Assembly: GCA_947628175.1 (NCBI GenBank)
Contig: CANQZA010000013.1
Span: 1-40,547 of the forward strand
Length of the DNA stretch: 40,547 nucleotides
Direction of reading: 5' to 3'
Source: an uncultured Clostridia bacterium
GTDB lineage: Bacteria > Bacillota > Clostridia > Oscillospirales > Acutalibacteraceae
This document shows, piece after piece, positions 24,433 through 33,097 of this stretch (the stretch's first letter is position 1; each line of letters begins with the position of its first letter). The position numbers were made by a program, and so were the translations under genes. The notes beneath the pieces are model-generated. The model did no database searches. It saw only the letters and a list, made by a program, of their open reading frames with translations, and was not told where the DNA came from.

Positions 24433-25064
24433 TTGGAAACACCGACCTTTTTGCAGCATGCGCTCATCGGACAGTCGGCACAAAGCGGCTTTCTTGCAGA
24501 GCATATATCCCTGCCGAATAAAACGATTCTGTGGCAGAAGTCCGAGCCCTCCTCAGGCGGAATAATCTTTTTAAGAGCAAATTCTATTTTTTTGGGATCT
24601 TTTTCACTGACAAGTCCGATTCTGTTTGAAATGCGTATCATATGGGTATCCACAACAATACTTTCCTTGCCGTAAACATCTCCCACAATAAGATTGGCTG
24701 TTTTTCTGCCCACTCCGGGAAGTGTTATCAAATCCTCTATCGTATCGGGAACTCTGCCTTCAAAGCTGTCTCTTATCATTTTTGCCATACCGATAATAGA
24801 TTCCGCCTTGTTTTTATAAAACCCGCAGCTTTTTATGAGGCTTTCGACCTCGCTGATATCGGCATTGCAGTAATCATCAAGCGTTTTGTATCTTTCAAAC
24901 AGAGCGGGCGTTACAAGATTTACCCTCGCATCGGTACACTGCGCCGATAATCTCACCGCAACAAGAAGCTCAAAGGGATTGGACGCCGTAAGGGAACATA
25001 CGGCGTCGGGATACTTTTCTTTTAAAATCTCTATTGCTTTTAAAGCTCTTTCCTTTTTTGTCAT
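24429..25064 (-). CDS. nth: Endonuclease III (DNA glycosylase/AP lyase) Nth
   Basis: 211 residues. Base-excision repair enzyme that removes oxidised pyrimidines and cleaves the abasic strand. The helix-hairpin-helix LPGVGRKTANLIVGDVYG contains the catalytic Lys, and SIVVDTHMIRISNRIGL the catalytic Asp. The C-terminal [4Fe-4S] site is complete, Cys-x6-Cys-x2-Cys-x5-Cys within ICSARKPLCADCPMSACC. It overlaps by four bases both upstream (aldo/keto reductase stop) and downstream (aroK start), so translation is coupled. Confidence 0.97.
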   Translation of the reverse strand: MTKKERALKAIEILKEKYPDAVCSLTASNPFELLVAVRLSAQCTDARVNLVTPALFERYKTLDDYCNADISEVESLIKSCGFYKNKAESIIGMAKMIRDSFEGRVPDTIEDLITLPGVGRKTANLIVGDVYGKESIVVDTHMIRISNRIGLVSEKDPKKIEFALKKIIPPEEGSDFCHRIVLFGRDICSARKPLCADCPMSACCKKVGVSK

Positions 25065-25957
25065 GGTATCATATTCCCCATATCACTGTAAATCTTATAC
25101 CATTCCTGCCTTGACAGTTCGACATTGTCCGCCTTTAACATATCGGCAAGTCTGGCAGTATTCGTCGTTCCTATAATCGGCTGCACAAAATCCATTCTCT
25201 CAAGCCACGCGATGGATAATGCCTCTTTGGAAACGCCGAATTTTTCTGCCCATGCACTTAGTTTTTTGTTCTGAAGCGCAAGGCTTTCATCTTCAGGGAA
25301 AAAGCCGTTATCACTTCTCATAGGTCCCCATGCCTGAATGGTCATATCGTTAAGCCTGCAATACGGCAGAACACCTCCGTCATAGTCAAGAGCAAAAGCA
25401 TTATTCATATTGGCACACATACCCGAATCAATCATTCCCGTATGAAAGAGACCGAGCTGAAGCTGATTGGTCAGAATTGGCTCATCAACATATTTTTTTA
25501 AAAGCTCCGTCTGCATGGGCGTAAAATTGGAAACACCGAAATGCCTTACAAGCCCTCTGCCTTTAAGCTCGTCAAACGCCTGTGCCACCTCATAGCCGTT
25601 CATAAGCACATCGGGACGGTGCAGGCAGAGAACATCAATATAATCAAGTTTCATTCTTTTAAGAGAATTTTCGACACTGCACACGATATGCTCTTTTGAA
25701 AAGTCATAAAAGCCTTTTCTTATTGCGCATTTTGTCTGAACGACAATACTGCTGCGGTCCATTCCTTCAATTGCTTTTCCGAAATATTCCTCGCTTTTCC
25801 CCTGACAATAGATATCGGCATTATCAAAAAAATTAATGCCCATAGCAAGAGCAGATTGCACGTGCTTTACGGCATCATTTTCAGAGAGGCCGCCGATTCT
25901 CATACAACCAAGCATGATCTGTGTTACTTCATAATCCGCAAACTTAATCTTTTTCAT
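25061..25957 (-). CDS. Aldo/keto reductase (YdhF-like)
   Basis: 298 residues. NADPH-dependent oxidoreductase with a TIM-barrel fold. The catalytic tetrad is recognisable: Asp and Tyr in FFDNADIYCQG, Lys in VVQTKCAIRKG and His in LCLHRPD; RHFGVSNFTPMQ and PIIGTTNTARL near the C-terminus belong to the cofactor site. The length and the YDFSKEHI segment resemble the E. coli YdhF group; the physiological substrate is not known. ATG 25957 is set by AAGGGG nine bases upstream; it overlaps the end of rarA by 14 bases. Its stop overlaps the nth start. Confidence 0.9.
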   Translation of the reverse strand: MKKIKFADYEVTQIMLGCMRIGGLSENDAVKHVQSALAMGINFFDNADIYCQGKSEEYFGKAIEGMDRSSIVVQTKCAIRKGFYDFSKEHIVCSVENSLKRMKLDYIDVLCLHRPDVLMNGYEVAQAFDELKGRGLVRHFGVSNFTPMQTELLKKYVDEPILTNQLQLGLFHTGMIDSGMCANMNNAFALDYDGGVLPYCRLNDMTIQAWGPMRSDNGFFPEDESLALQNKKLSAWAEKFGVSKEALSIAWLERMDFVQPIIGTTNTARLADMLKADNVELSRQEWYKIYSDMGNMIP

Positions 25958-27224
25958 TTTTATTCCCCTTAATTTTATCCCAGTATGCCTTAAATGCCTG
26001 TTCGTTTTTATTCGGTCCGAAATCGTAATATTTCTTATTCCTGAGTCCGTCGGGAAGATACTGCTGTTCAATCCAGTGATTATCAAATTCATGCGGATAA
26101 AGATAAAACTGACCCTTGATATCAGCGTCCTCTCCGTCAAAATGCTTGTTTTGAAGCTGACGCGGAATGGAGCCGTAGTTGCCTTTTTTTACATCCGATA
26201 TTGCGGCGTCAATCGCCATATAAACGGAATTGCTTTTGGGCGCCGCGGCAACAAGAGCTACTGCGTCCGCAAGCGGTATTCTTGCCTCAGGCAGACCTAC
26301 CATCATCGCTATATCGACTGCCGATTTTACTATCGGTATAATTTGTGGATAGGCAAGTCCGACATCCTCACAGGCGCACACAACGAGTCTTCTGCACGCG
26401 GAAGCAATATCGCCCGCCTCAAGAAGCCGTGCAAGATAATGAAGCGCAGCATCAATATCAGAACCCCGCATGCTTTTCTGATACGCGGAAATAATATCGT
26501 AATGCTCATCACCATCGCGGTCATATCTTATGGCTGTTTTTTGGGTAAGCTCTCCTGCCGTTTCAAGGCGAATAAACTTTTTATTGTCCTTTATCGGTGT
26601 TGCATAAAAACAGTTTTCAACACTGTTGAGCGCCTTTCTTACATCCCCGCCGCAGCCTTGTGCTATTTTTTTGTCAACACCGTCTTCAAGCTCTGTTTCA
26701 ACAGCATTTTCCTTTGACAGAATATCAAATCCTCTGTGTATCGCGGGTACAATCTCCTCGGCAGCCACCGTCTTGAATTCAAAAACAGTGGAGCGTGAAA
26801 GGATTGCCGGATAAACATAAAAATAAGGATTTTCTGTTGTGGAGGCAATAAGCGTTATTTTTCCGTTTTCTATGTATTCCAGCAAGGTCTGCTGCTGTCT
26901 TTTATTGAAATACTGAATTTCATCTAAATAAAGCAGAACTCCGTTTGGTGCGGTAAAAGTACCTATTTCCGCAACAATATCTTTTATGTCCTGCGTCGAC
27001 GCAACAGTTGCATTGAGCCGTCTGAGCGTTCTGTTTGTGGCGTTCGCAATAATTGACGCAACGGTTGTTTTGCCGACACCGCTCGGACCGTAAAATATAA
27101 GATTTGGAATATCGCCTGACTCAATAAGGTTGCGAAGTGCTTTGCCTTGCGCAAGCAAATGCTTTTGACCGACAACATCGTCAATCGATTCAGGTCTTAT
27201 TCTGTCCGCAAGGGGGTTATTCAT
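25944..27224 (-). CDS. rarA: Replication-associated recombination protein RarA (MgsA)
   Basis: 426 residues, normal length for this AAA+ clamp-loader-like ATPase that acts at stalled replication forks. Features: PLADRIRPESIDDVVGQ and HLL at the N-terminus, Walker A GPSGVGKTT (about 47-55), Walker B LLYLDEIQYFNKRQQ, sensor region SRSTVFEF, GGDVRKALNSVE, then the C-terminal tetramerisation domain with MRGSDIDAALHYLARLLEAG and ACEDVGLAYP. The ATG has AAGGAGAT upstream and overlaps the queH stop by eight bases. The surrounding division-protein genes are not obligatory partners; the link to nth suggests a genome-maintenance sub-block. Confidence 0.97.
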   Translation of the reverse strand: MNNPLADRIRPESIDDVVGQKHLLAQGKALRNLIESGDIPNLIFYGPSGVGKTTVASIIANATNRTLRRLNATVASTQDIKDIVAEIGTFTAPNGVLLYLDEIQYFNKRQQQTLLEYIENGKITLIASTTENPYFYVYPAILSRSTVFEFKTVAAEEIVPAIHRGFDILSKENAVETELEDGVDKKIAQGCGGDVRKALNSVENCFYATPIKDNKKFIRLETAGELTQKTAIRYDRDGDEHYDIISAYQKSMRGSDIDAALHYLARLLEAGDIASACRRLVVCACEDVGLAYPQIIPIVKSAVDIAMMVGLPEARIPLADAVALVAAAPKSNSVYMAIDAAISDVKKGNYGSIPRQLQNKHFDGEDADIKGQFYLYPHEFDNHWIEQQYLPDGLRNKKYYDFGPNKNEQAFKAYWDKIKGNKNEKD

Positions 27225-27858
27225 CTTTTATCTCCTTATCAATTTCTCGGTTTCGCTTTGAATACCGGCAGCCGCAAAAATTCTGTCTGTAAAGATTGTA
27301 TTTTTTTGAAAGCTCTATGGATCGCTTGTACCCTTCCCGTTTTTTGAAATCTGAGGGAAGCCACAACACTCCGTATTTTTCTTGAATTTTAAAGCCAATA
27401 TCGTTAATCTTCTGAGCATTTTTAAGAGGGCTGATGGAAAGGGTTGTGCAAAAATAATCAAAATTTTCTTCTTTAGCAAAACATGCGGTTTTGTCAAGTC
27501 TTAATGCGTAACAACGCAAACATCTTTCGCCGCCCTCCGGGCAATCCTCATAGCCCTCTGCTATAGATTGAAATTCATCGTAATTATAATCACAGTCCAT
27601 AAATTTAACCTGATTCGTAAATTTCATTGACGCAATAAGCCTTATTTGTTCTTTTTTTCTTTTTTCATATTCCTCAGCGGGAGAAATATTGGGGTTATAA
27701 TAAAGTATCGTAATCTTAAAATAATTTGATAAATACTCAATGATATAGCTTGAGCACGGCGCACAGCAGCTATGCAGTAAAAGAGAGGGCACAATGTCCT
27801 CTCTTTTATTTCTCTCAATTCTTTTTTCAAGTTCTTTTTGATAATTGATTTTATTCAT
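27217..27858 (-). CDS. queH: Epoxyqueuosine reductase QueH (DUF208)
   Basis: 213 residues. QueH catalyses the last step of queuosine synthesis in tRNA anticodons and is the non-homologous replacement of QueG; it binds a [4Fe-4S] cluster and a second iron. The metal-ligand cysteines are visible: LLLHSCCAPCSS (Cys31, 32, 35), DCPEGGERCLRCY in the middle and NFCGCRYS near the C-terminus. Its ATG overlaps the stop of the upstream M23 gene as TGATG. No other queuosine gene (queC-F, tgt, queT) is in view, so the placement looks incidental to the operon rather than a queuosine cluster. Confidence 0.95.
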   Translation of the reverse strand: MNKINYQKELEKRIERNKREDIVPSLLLHSCCAPCSSYIIEYLSNYFKITILYYNPNISPAEEYEKRKKEQIRLIASMKFTNQVKFMDCDYNYDEFQSIAEGYEDCPEGGERCLRCYALRLDKTACFAKEENFDYFCTTLSISPLKNAQKINDIGFKIQEKYGVLWLPSDFKKREGYKRSIELSKKYNLYRQNFCGCRYSKRNREIDKEIKDE

Positions 27859-29393
27859 CAGCTTAAATAATTTCTCGGATTTACCCTTGTTCCGTCAAAC
27901 CTCACCTCAAAATGGGAGTGAGGACCTGTTGAATTACCCGTTGAGCCGCTCTTCGCAATCTGCTCGCCCCGCTTAACGCTGTCACCCACTGACACAAGTA
28001 TGGAGGAATTATGTGCGTAAAGCGTAACCACCGATCGCCCTCTTGCGTCCGTTCCGTGATAAATCATAACATAATAGCCATAGCTGTAATTCAGTCTTTT
28101 TACGGTAATTACAATCCCGTCCTGTGCCGCAACAACCTTTGAACCGGTCGGACACGGAAAATCTATTCCCCCGTGATACTTGCCTGAGGAATAATTAGGA
28201 TAACCGGCCGAAACGGAATGATGCGACGGAACAGGATATGTCATATTCAGCACCGCGTCAGACCTTGAATACACATCAGATTTGCCGCCGGATACGGTTT
28301 CCTTGCCATCTTTTCTTTCAGAAGCTACTGCGGTTGTAACCTCTTCCGGTGTTTTGATACCCGCAATAAGCGCCTGTATTTCCTTTTCAACAGCCTCAAT
28401 AAGCTCGCTGTCCTCATTTCTGTATTCCGTATACTGTTTATTTTGAGAAGTAAGCTCTGCAAGCAGACGATCGCTCTCCGCTCTGTCATAAGCAAGGGAA
28501 ACCTTTTTGTCTGCAATGGATTTTCGATTGTTTTCTATTGTTTTGGATTTTGAAAGAAGCAGTGATTTCTGACCGTCAAGCTCTTTTTTTACCTGTTCAT
28601 ATTTGCTTTTTTTAGAGTTCAGTCCGTCCTTTTTGGTTGTGATTTCCTCCATTTTTGCATTGACTTCTTTTAAAAGCATCGTATCGCTTTTTGCAATGGA
28701 TTTAATCATTTCATATCTTGTGAGAAAGCTGGATATATCATGACAGCTTATCAGAGCGGAAATAATATTGAAATCACCGCTTATATAAATCACCTTCAGC
28801 CTATAGCAATAGGCGTCATACACACTCTGAAATCTCTCCTGCAGGGTATCGAGTTCCGCCTGTGCCTTTGCAACATCTTCTGAAAGTGCGGACAGTATTT
28901 TTTCATTTTTTTCAATGGCAGGCTTCAGGTCATTTATTTCGGAGAGTACCTGATTGTTCTGGTCTTCAAGTATGGTAAGCTGTTCGTTTATGTAGCCTAT
29001 TTTACGGTCAAGAGTATCAATATACTCCTCTGTAACCTTTGAACTCTTTTCAAGCTGAGAGAGTCTCTTTTCAGCATCGGCAAGATTTTTTTCAAGTTCC
29101 TCCTGCTGAGCCTCGAGTGTTTTTTGTACTTTCTCCTGCGTGAGCCCATCTTTTTTCGTATCGTTTTTATCGGTTACAATTTCCTTGTTGTCATCCGAAT
29201 TCGATGTATTCTCTTCACCGTCACCAAAACTTACATCTTCATCTTCAGAAGGCGCAGCGACTTCACTTTCGGCAAACTGTGAAACGGACAGACTTTCTTT
29301 ATCCATCTGTTCCTTTGCGGCAGCTGTTACAGGCGAAAAACATGACATAAGCATCACTGCCGCCGCTAAAAGGGCTGTTATTTTTCCTTTCAA
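27858..29393 (-). CDS. Secreted coiled-coil M23 (LytM) murein hydrolase, third of three
   Basis: 511 residues. A signal peptide (about 1-26, ending VTAAAKE) is followed by an acidic stretch, two long coiled-coil blocks (about 90-200 and 240-360) flanking a conserved helical segment with YCYRLKVIYISGDFN and FLTRYEMIK, a linker, and a C-terminal LytM domain. Zinc ligands are intact: His and Asp in YHGGIDFPC and the HxH in GPHSHFEV. This is the EnvC/PcsB plan: an FtsX-activated peptidoglycan hydrolase or activator. The LytM domain is closest to that of the 30943 paralogue (both YPNYSSG and LNYSYGY). Start: TTG 29393 with GAGGTGA upstream, 13 bases after its neighbour. It is the last hydrolase in the ftsEX operon. 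Confidence 0.9.
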   Translation of the reverse strand: MKGKITALLAAAVMLMSCFSPVTAAAKEQMDKESLSVSQFAESEVAAPSEDEDVSFGDGEENTSNSDDNKEIVTDKNDTKKDGLTQEKVQKTLEAQQEELEKNLADAEKRLSQLEKSSKVTEEYIDTLDRKIGYINEQLTILEDQNNQVLSEINDLKPAIEKNEKILSALSEDVAKAQAELDTLQERFQSVYDAYCYRLKVIYISGDFNIISALISCHDISSFLTRYEMIKSIAKSDTMLLKEVNAKMEEITTKKDGLNSKKSKYEQVKKELDGQKSLLLSKSKTIENNRKSIADKKVSLAYDRAESDRLLAELTSQNKQYTEYRNEDSELIEAVEKEIQALIAGIKTPEEVTTAVASERKDGKETVSGGKSDVYSRSDAVLNMTYPVPSHHSVSAGYPNYSSGKYHGGIDFPCPTGSKVVAAQDGIVITVKRLNYSYGYYVMIYHGTDARGRSVVTLYAHNSSILVSVGDSVKRGEQIAKSGSTGNSTGPHSHFEVRFDGTRVNPRNYLS

Positions 29394-29406
29394 TTTACTT
29401 CACCTC

Positions 29407-30885
29407 TTACGGAAGGTAGTGATTAGGATTAACGCAGTCATCATAGGATGCGCTTGGCGTTCTCACCTCAAAGTGACAGTGAGGTCCTGTTGAATTGCCT
29501 GTTGAGCCGCTGTAGGCAATAAGCTGGCCTTTTTTTACATACTGCCCTTCTGAGACAATTCTCTGTGAATTATGTGCATACAGCGTATAGACATATTGCC
29601 CGTCGGAATTAAGCTTGTCGTGCGCTATAACAATATATCGCCCATAGCTTCTGTAGTTGCCGTTGGCATCTGTAAGATCAGTGGATATAAGCACATATCC
29701 CGATTCAGCCGCAACAACCTTGGAGCCTGACCGGCATGAAAAATCAACACCCGTGTGTCCCGCATACCCCGCACTGCCGTAACCGCAGGTAATATTGGTC
29801 TGGCTTGGGACCGGGTATGTCATCTGAAGAACACCTGACTGCTCCTGCTCTGTCGTTTCATCAGGTTGCGTCTCTTCTTCCTCATAATTTTCGCCGTCTT
29901 CATCATTTTCCTCCGTAGCAGCTTCTGTCTGAGGCTGTGTCTGCGAAGGAGCAGTTGTGGTATGCTTTTTTGCCTCCATCTCCTGCCTGAATTTTTCTGC
30001 GGCTGCCTCAATCTCAGCATTGATCTGGTCAAGCTCCGCCTGGTCCTGGTTCCTGTATTCACTGTATGTGTCCGTCTCCTCGTGGAGCTGCTGCAAAAGT
30101 CTGTCCGACTCGGTCTTTTCGCTCTCGTAAGCGGACTGCTTTTCCTTATAATCTACCTGCTGTTGCTCAAGCGACTTAACCGTTTGGGAAAGATTTACAC
30201 TTGTTTGCTTCAGATTATTCTGATTGTCCGTCAGCGAGGTTCTTTTTGCCTGAAGCGCGGTTTTTGTATCTTTAAGCTCGTTTGCCTCATCTTCAATAGA
30301 CTGAAGAAGCTCCCTGTCATTTTTTGAAACTCTTTTAATCATTTCAAGCCTTGTTAAAAGAGTTGAGATATCAGGACTGGTCAAAAGCATGGATAAAACG
30401 CTCATATCTCCGCTGATATAAAGAGCCCTTACTCTTTGGCAGTACATCTCATAGCTTTTGTCAAACTGAATTTGAAGTCTGTCCGTTTTCTGCGACAAAT
30501 CCTCAATATCTACTTTAAGGTGCTTTATTTCATCCTCATTTTCCTCGTATTCATGTTCGAGTGTTGTAATTTTATTCTTTGAGCTTTCTATCTCATTTTC
30601 CGATATACTGAGCTCTCTTTGCAGATATTTTATTTTTTCGTCAAGTGTATCGATATATTCCTGGGTTTCTCTTGACTGGTCACCGAGGGATTCAAGCTTT
30701 TCATTTGTTTCCTTCAGCTTCTGTTCTATAAGAGCCTGTTTTTCCTCAAGCGAAAGATTATCATAATTATCATCATATTCGCCGTCATAGGCATATATCA
30801 CCGAAGGGGAATTAAAAAAGGCAAAAAGGAAACAAAAGGCCAATAAAACAGAAAACGCTTTTATCAAAAATCCATACTGTTTCAT
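29407..30885 (-). CDS. Secreted coiled-coil M23 (LytM) murein hydrolase, second of three
   Basis: 492 residues. Signal peptide (about 1-31), coiled coil, the shared helical segment YCQRVRALYISGDMSVL and LLTRLEMIKRV, a second coiled coil, then a Glu/Asp/Thr/Gln-rich linker of about 60 residues (with EENDEDGENYEEEE) not found in the other two, and a LytM domain with intact zinc ligands (GHTGVDFSC and GPHCHFEV). Its LytM domain is the most divergent of the three, with a short insertion (LTDANGNYRSYGRY) and CGYGSAGYAG instead of AGYPNYSSG. ATG 30885 has GGGGAGAGG upstream. It is separated by 57 bases from the first hydrolase and 13 from the third, all in the ftsEX operon. Confidence 0.9.
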   Translation of the reverse strand: MKQYGFLIKAFSVLLAFCFLFAFFNSPSVIYAYDGEYDDNYDNLSLEEKQALIEQKLKETNEKLESLGDQSRETQEYIDTLDEKIKYLQRELSISENEIESSKNKITTLEHEYEENEDEIKHLKVDIEDLSQKTDRLQIQFDKSYEMYCQRVRALYISGDMSVLSMLLTSPDISTLLTRLEMIKRVSKNDRELLQSIEDEANELKDTKTALQAKRTSLTDNQNNLKQTSVNLSQTVKSLEQQQVDYKEKQSAYESEKTESDRLLQQLHEETDTYSEYRNQDQAELDQINAEIEAAAEKFRQEMEAKKHTTTAPSQTQPQTEAATEENDEDGENYEEEETQPDETTEQEQSGVLQMTYPVPSQTNITCGYGSAGYAGHTGVDFSCRSGSKVVAAESGYVLISTDLTDANGNYRSYGRYIVIAHDKLNSDGQYVYTLYAHNSQRIVSEGQYVKKGQLIAYSGSTGNSTGPHCHFEVRTPSASYDDCVNPNHYLP

Positions 30886-30942
30886 CAGCCTCTCCCCTTT
30901 AATTAAAAATGTGTTTTATTTTCTTACTGTTTTTACAAACAA

Positions 30943-32187
30943 TTACAGATAACTGTAGGGACTTACCCGGTTGCCGTTTACCCGGACCTCAAAGTGACAG
31001 TGTGGTCCGGTTGAATTGCCCGTGGAGCCGCTCTTGGCAATAACCTGTCCCTTGGAAACGCTCTCGCCGACACTGACAAGAATCTGACTGTTGTGAGCAT
31101 AGAGCGTTGAAAGTCCGTTTCCATGGTCAATGATGATGTGATAACCATAGCTGTAATTCAGATACTTAACAAGGATAACAGTTCCGCTTGCAGCGGCATA
31201 GACATTGGAACCCGTCGAAACAGGAAAATCAACTCCGCCGTGATAGCCGCCCGATGAATAGTTCGGATAACCCGCGGAAATTGCCCTTGAATCCGTCGGA
31301 TATCCAAGCTGTCCCGAGCCTGAGCCTATGGAGCCGCTGATAGAACCCGAACCGTAAGAAGCAGCGGCGATTGCGGCACGGATTTCGTTTTCAACCTCCT
31401 GAAGCTCCTCTTCGTTTGTGTTGATAAGTTCTTGATATTCCGCTGTCTGTGACGAGAGCTTTTTCATAAGCGCATTGCCCTCTGCAACTTCCGCGTCAAG
31501 TTCGCTCTTTGATGCGTCAATTTCATCAATACTGCTCTGAAGCTCCTGCTTGTTTTGCTCAAGCACCTGCTTGTCGTCATTGAGCTCATTTCGCTTGATT
31601 TCAAGCTCCTGCTTTTTCGACTCAATCTCTTCCATCTTTTTCATTAAATCGTCGAGAATGGCGTTGTCCTGCTCGGATACCGATTTAATCATCTGCGAGC
31701 GTGTAAGCATAGCGCTCATATCGGGGCAGGTCAGCAAAACTTCGATTGTTGAGGCAGAGCCTGAAACATACATTGCTCTGAGGCGCTGACAGTAAAGCTC
31801 ATATGTTTTATCAAATTCCTTCTGCTTTTTATCTATTTCTGCCTGCGCGGCATTAATCTCATGTTCTGTCTTTATAATTTTCTGCTCAATTGCATTGATT
31901 TCCGACTGAAGGGCGCTTTTGTCCTCCTCAAGTGCATCAATTTTATCCTGCAGCAAATCTATTTTTGACATAAGAACGCTCAAGTATTCCTCAGTTTCTC
32001 TTTTTTCTTTGGAAAGTGAATCTATTTTATCCTGGGCGCTGTCAATTTCACTTTGAATTTTCCTCTTTTCGCTCTCAAGCTCCTGTGTACTTTTGGCAAA
32101 TATCGTTATGGACGGAACCGATGAGGTGATTACCATTACACAAGACAAAAGCACAAGAAAAATTTTATTTTTAAAATTAAACTGCAC
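30943..32187 (-). CDS. Secreted coiled-coil M23 (LytM) murein hydrolase, first of three
   Basis: 414 residues, the most compact paralogue. Signal peptide (about 1-31, ending TIFAKS), coiled coil with repeated Glu/Lys heptads, the conserved segment YCQRLRAMYVSGSAS and MLTRSQMIKSV, a second coiled coil, a Gly/Ser linker (YGSGSISGSIGSGSG), and a LytM domain with YHGGVDFPV and GPHCHFEV zinc ligands. By analogy with PcsB, CwlO and EnvC, the coiled coil would dock on the large FtsX loop and the LytM domain would cut peptide crosslinks or activate an amidase. Start: GTG 32187 overlapping the ftsX stop by 11 bases, which supports a direct functional link; no ATG competes. Confidence 0.92.
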   Translation of the reverse strand: MQFNFKNKIFLVLLSCVMVITSSVPSITIFAKSTQELESEKRKIQSEIDSAQDKIDSLSKEKRETEEYLSVLMSKIDLLQDKIDALEEDKSALQSEINAIEQKIIKTEHEINAAQAEIDKKQKEFDKTYELYCQRLRAMYVSGSASTIEVLLTCPDMSAMLTRSQMIKSVSEQDNAILDDLMKKMEEIESKKQELEIKRNELNDDKQVLEQNKQELQSSIDEIDASKSELDAEVAEGNALMKKLSSQTAEYQELINTNEEELQEVENEIRAAIAAASYGSGSISGSIGSGSGQLGYPTDSRAISAGYPNYSSGGYHGGVDFPVSTGSNVYAAASGTVILVKYLNYSYGYHIIIDHGNGLSTLYAHNSQILVSVGESVSKGQVIAKSGSTGNSTGPHCHFEVRVNGNRVSPYSYL

Positions 32188-33097
32188 TTATTTCACTGCC
32201 TTCCTTGTTAAGGTACTTCCGCATTGTAATAAGAGAACCGCCTACACCGCTTATGATACCGATTGCGATAAATATTCCGAGCATCACAAGCGCATAGTCA
32301 ACAAACGCAAGAGGGGATAGTTTCAACGATTTGAAAAGGTCGCTGAACTGGGTTATTGCCAGCTCATACAGTCCCCATACAAGTCCCAGACCGACTGCGC
32401 CCGAAACGATGCCGAGTATCATGCCCTCAACAACAAACGGAAGCTGCACAAAGCTGTTTGTTGCGCCTACCGATTTCATAATGCTGATTTCAAGTCTTCT
32501 GCTGTATACGGTAAGGCGTATTGTGTTTGATATAATAAACAGAGATATCACAAACAGTACCGCTACTATAACAATTGCAATAACGGAAATACCCTGCCGT
32601 ATTGTAACCAGTTTTTTGGCAAGATCTCTATTCTCCCTTATCGTATCTATATTATCTATGGTATTCAGTTCTTTAACTGTTTTGTCAAAATAATCAAGAT
32701 TGTCAACTGTCACCTTAAAAGCGTCCGGCAACGGAATATCCTGACTTCTTTCCTTAAAGAATTCTGCCTCCGCCTTTCCCATTGTATCAAGCTGTTCCTG
32801 CCATGCCGTCTCTTTCGGAACAAACTCAACGCTCTTTATATTGGCTGTATTCTTAATGGAAGTGCTCATTTGGTTTAGCTGTTCGTCGTTTATATTGTCT
32901 GATGCAAAAACCATTATAACATTTTCATCCTCAATACTTGTAATAAGCGCATCAATATTGAGGAACACCATAGAGGCGGAGCCGATGAGAACAAGACAGC
33001 TCATCAGTACACATATTGACGCAACAGACATCATTCTGTTTGTCCATGTGTTGCGAAAACCCTCTTTTATCAGATATTTCAAACTTGAGCCTGTCAT
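32177..33097 (-). CDS. ftsX: Cell-division ABC transporter permease FtsX
   Basis: 306 residues, four membrane helices. A short cytoplasmic N-terminus (LIKEGFRNTWTNRMMSVASI), helix 1, then an extracellular loop of about 115 residues with FVPKETAWQEQLD, followed by helices 2-4 with SNTIRLTVYSRRLEISIMKSVGAT, the coupling-helix motif that contacts FtsE. FtsX with FtsE transmits ATP hydrolysis across the membrane to peptidoglycan hydrolases rather than moving a solute. Its ATG overlaps the ftsE stop as ATGA, and its stop lies within the first M23 gene. Confidence 0.97.
   Translation of the reverse strand: MTGSSLKYLIKEGFRNTWTNRMMSVASICVLMSCLVLIGSASMVFLNIDALITSIEDENVIMVFASDNINDEQLNQMSTSIKNTANIKSVEFVPKETAWQEQLDTMGKAEAEFFKERSQDIPLPDAFKVTVDNLDYFDKTVKELNTIDNIDTIRENRDLAKKLVTIRQGISVIAIVIVAVLFVISLFIISNTIRLTVYSRRLEISIMKSVGATNSFVQLPFVVEGMILGIVSGAVGLGLVWGLYELAITQFSDLFKSLKLSPLAFVDYALVMLGIFIAIGIISGVGGSLITMRKYLNKEGSEISAV

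Noticed and set aside
27858-32187. Assembly duplication producing the three M23 genes
   Set aside because: The three genes differ in length, linker, coiled coil and most codons; only short LytM stretches are similar at DNA level.
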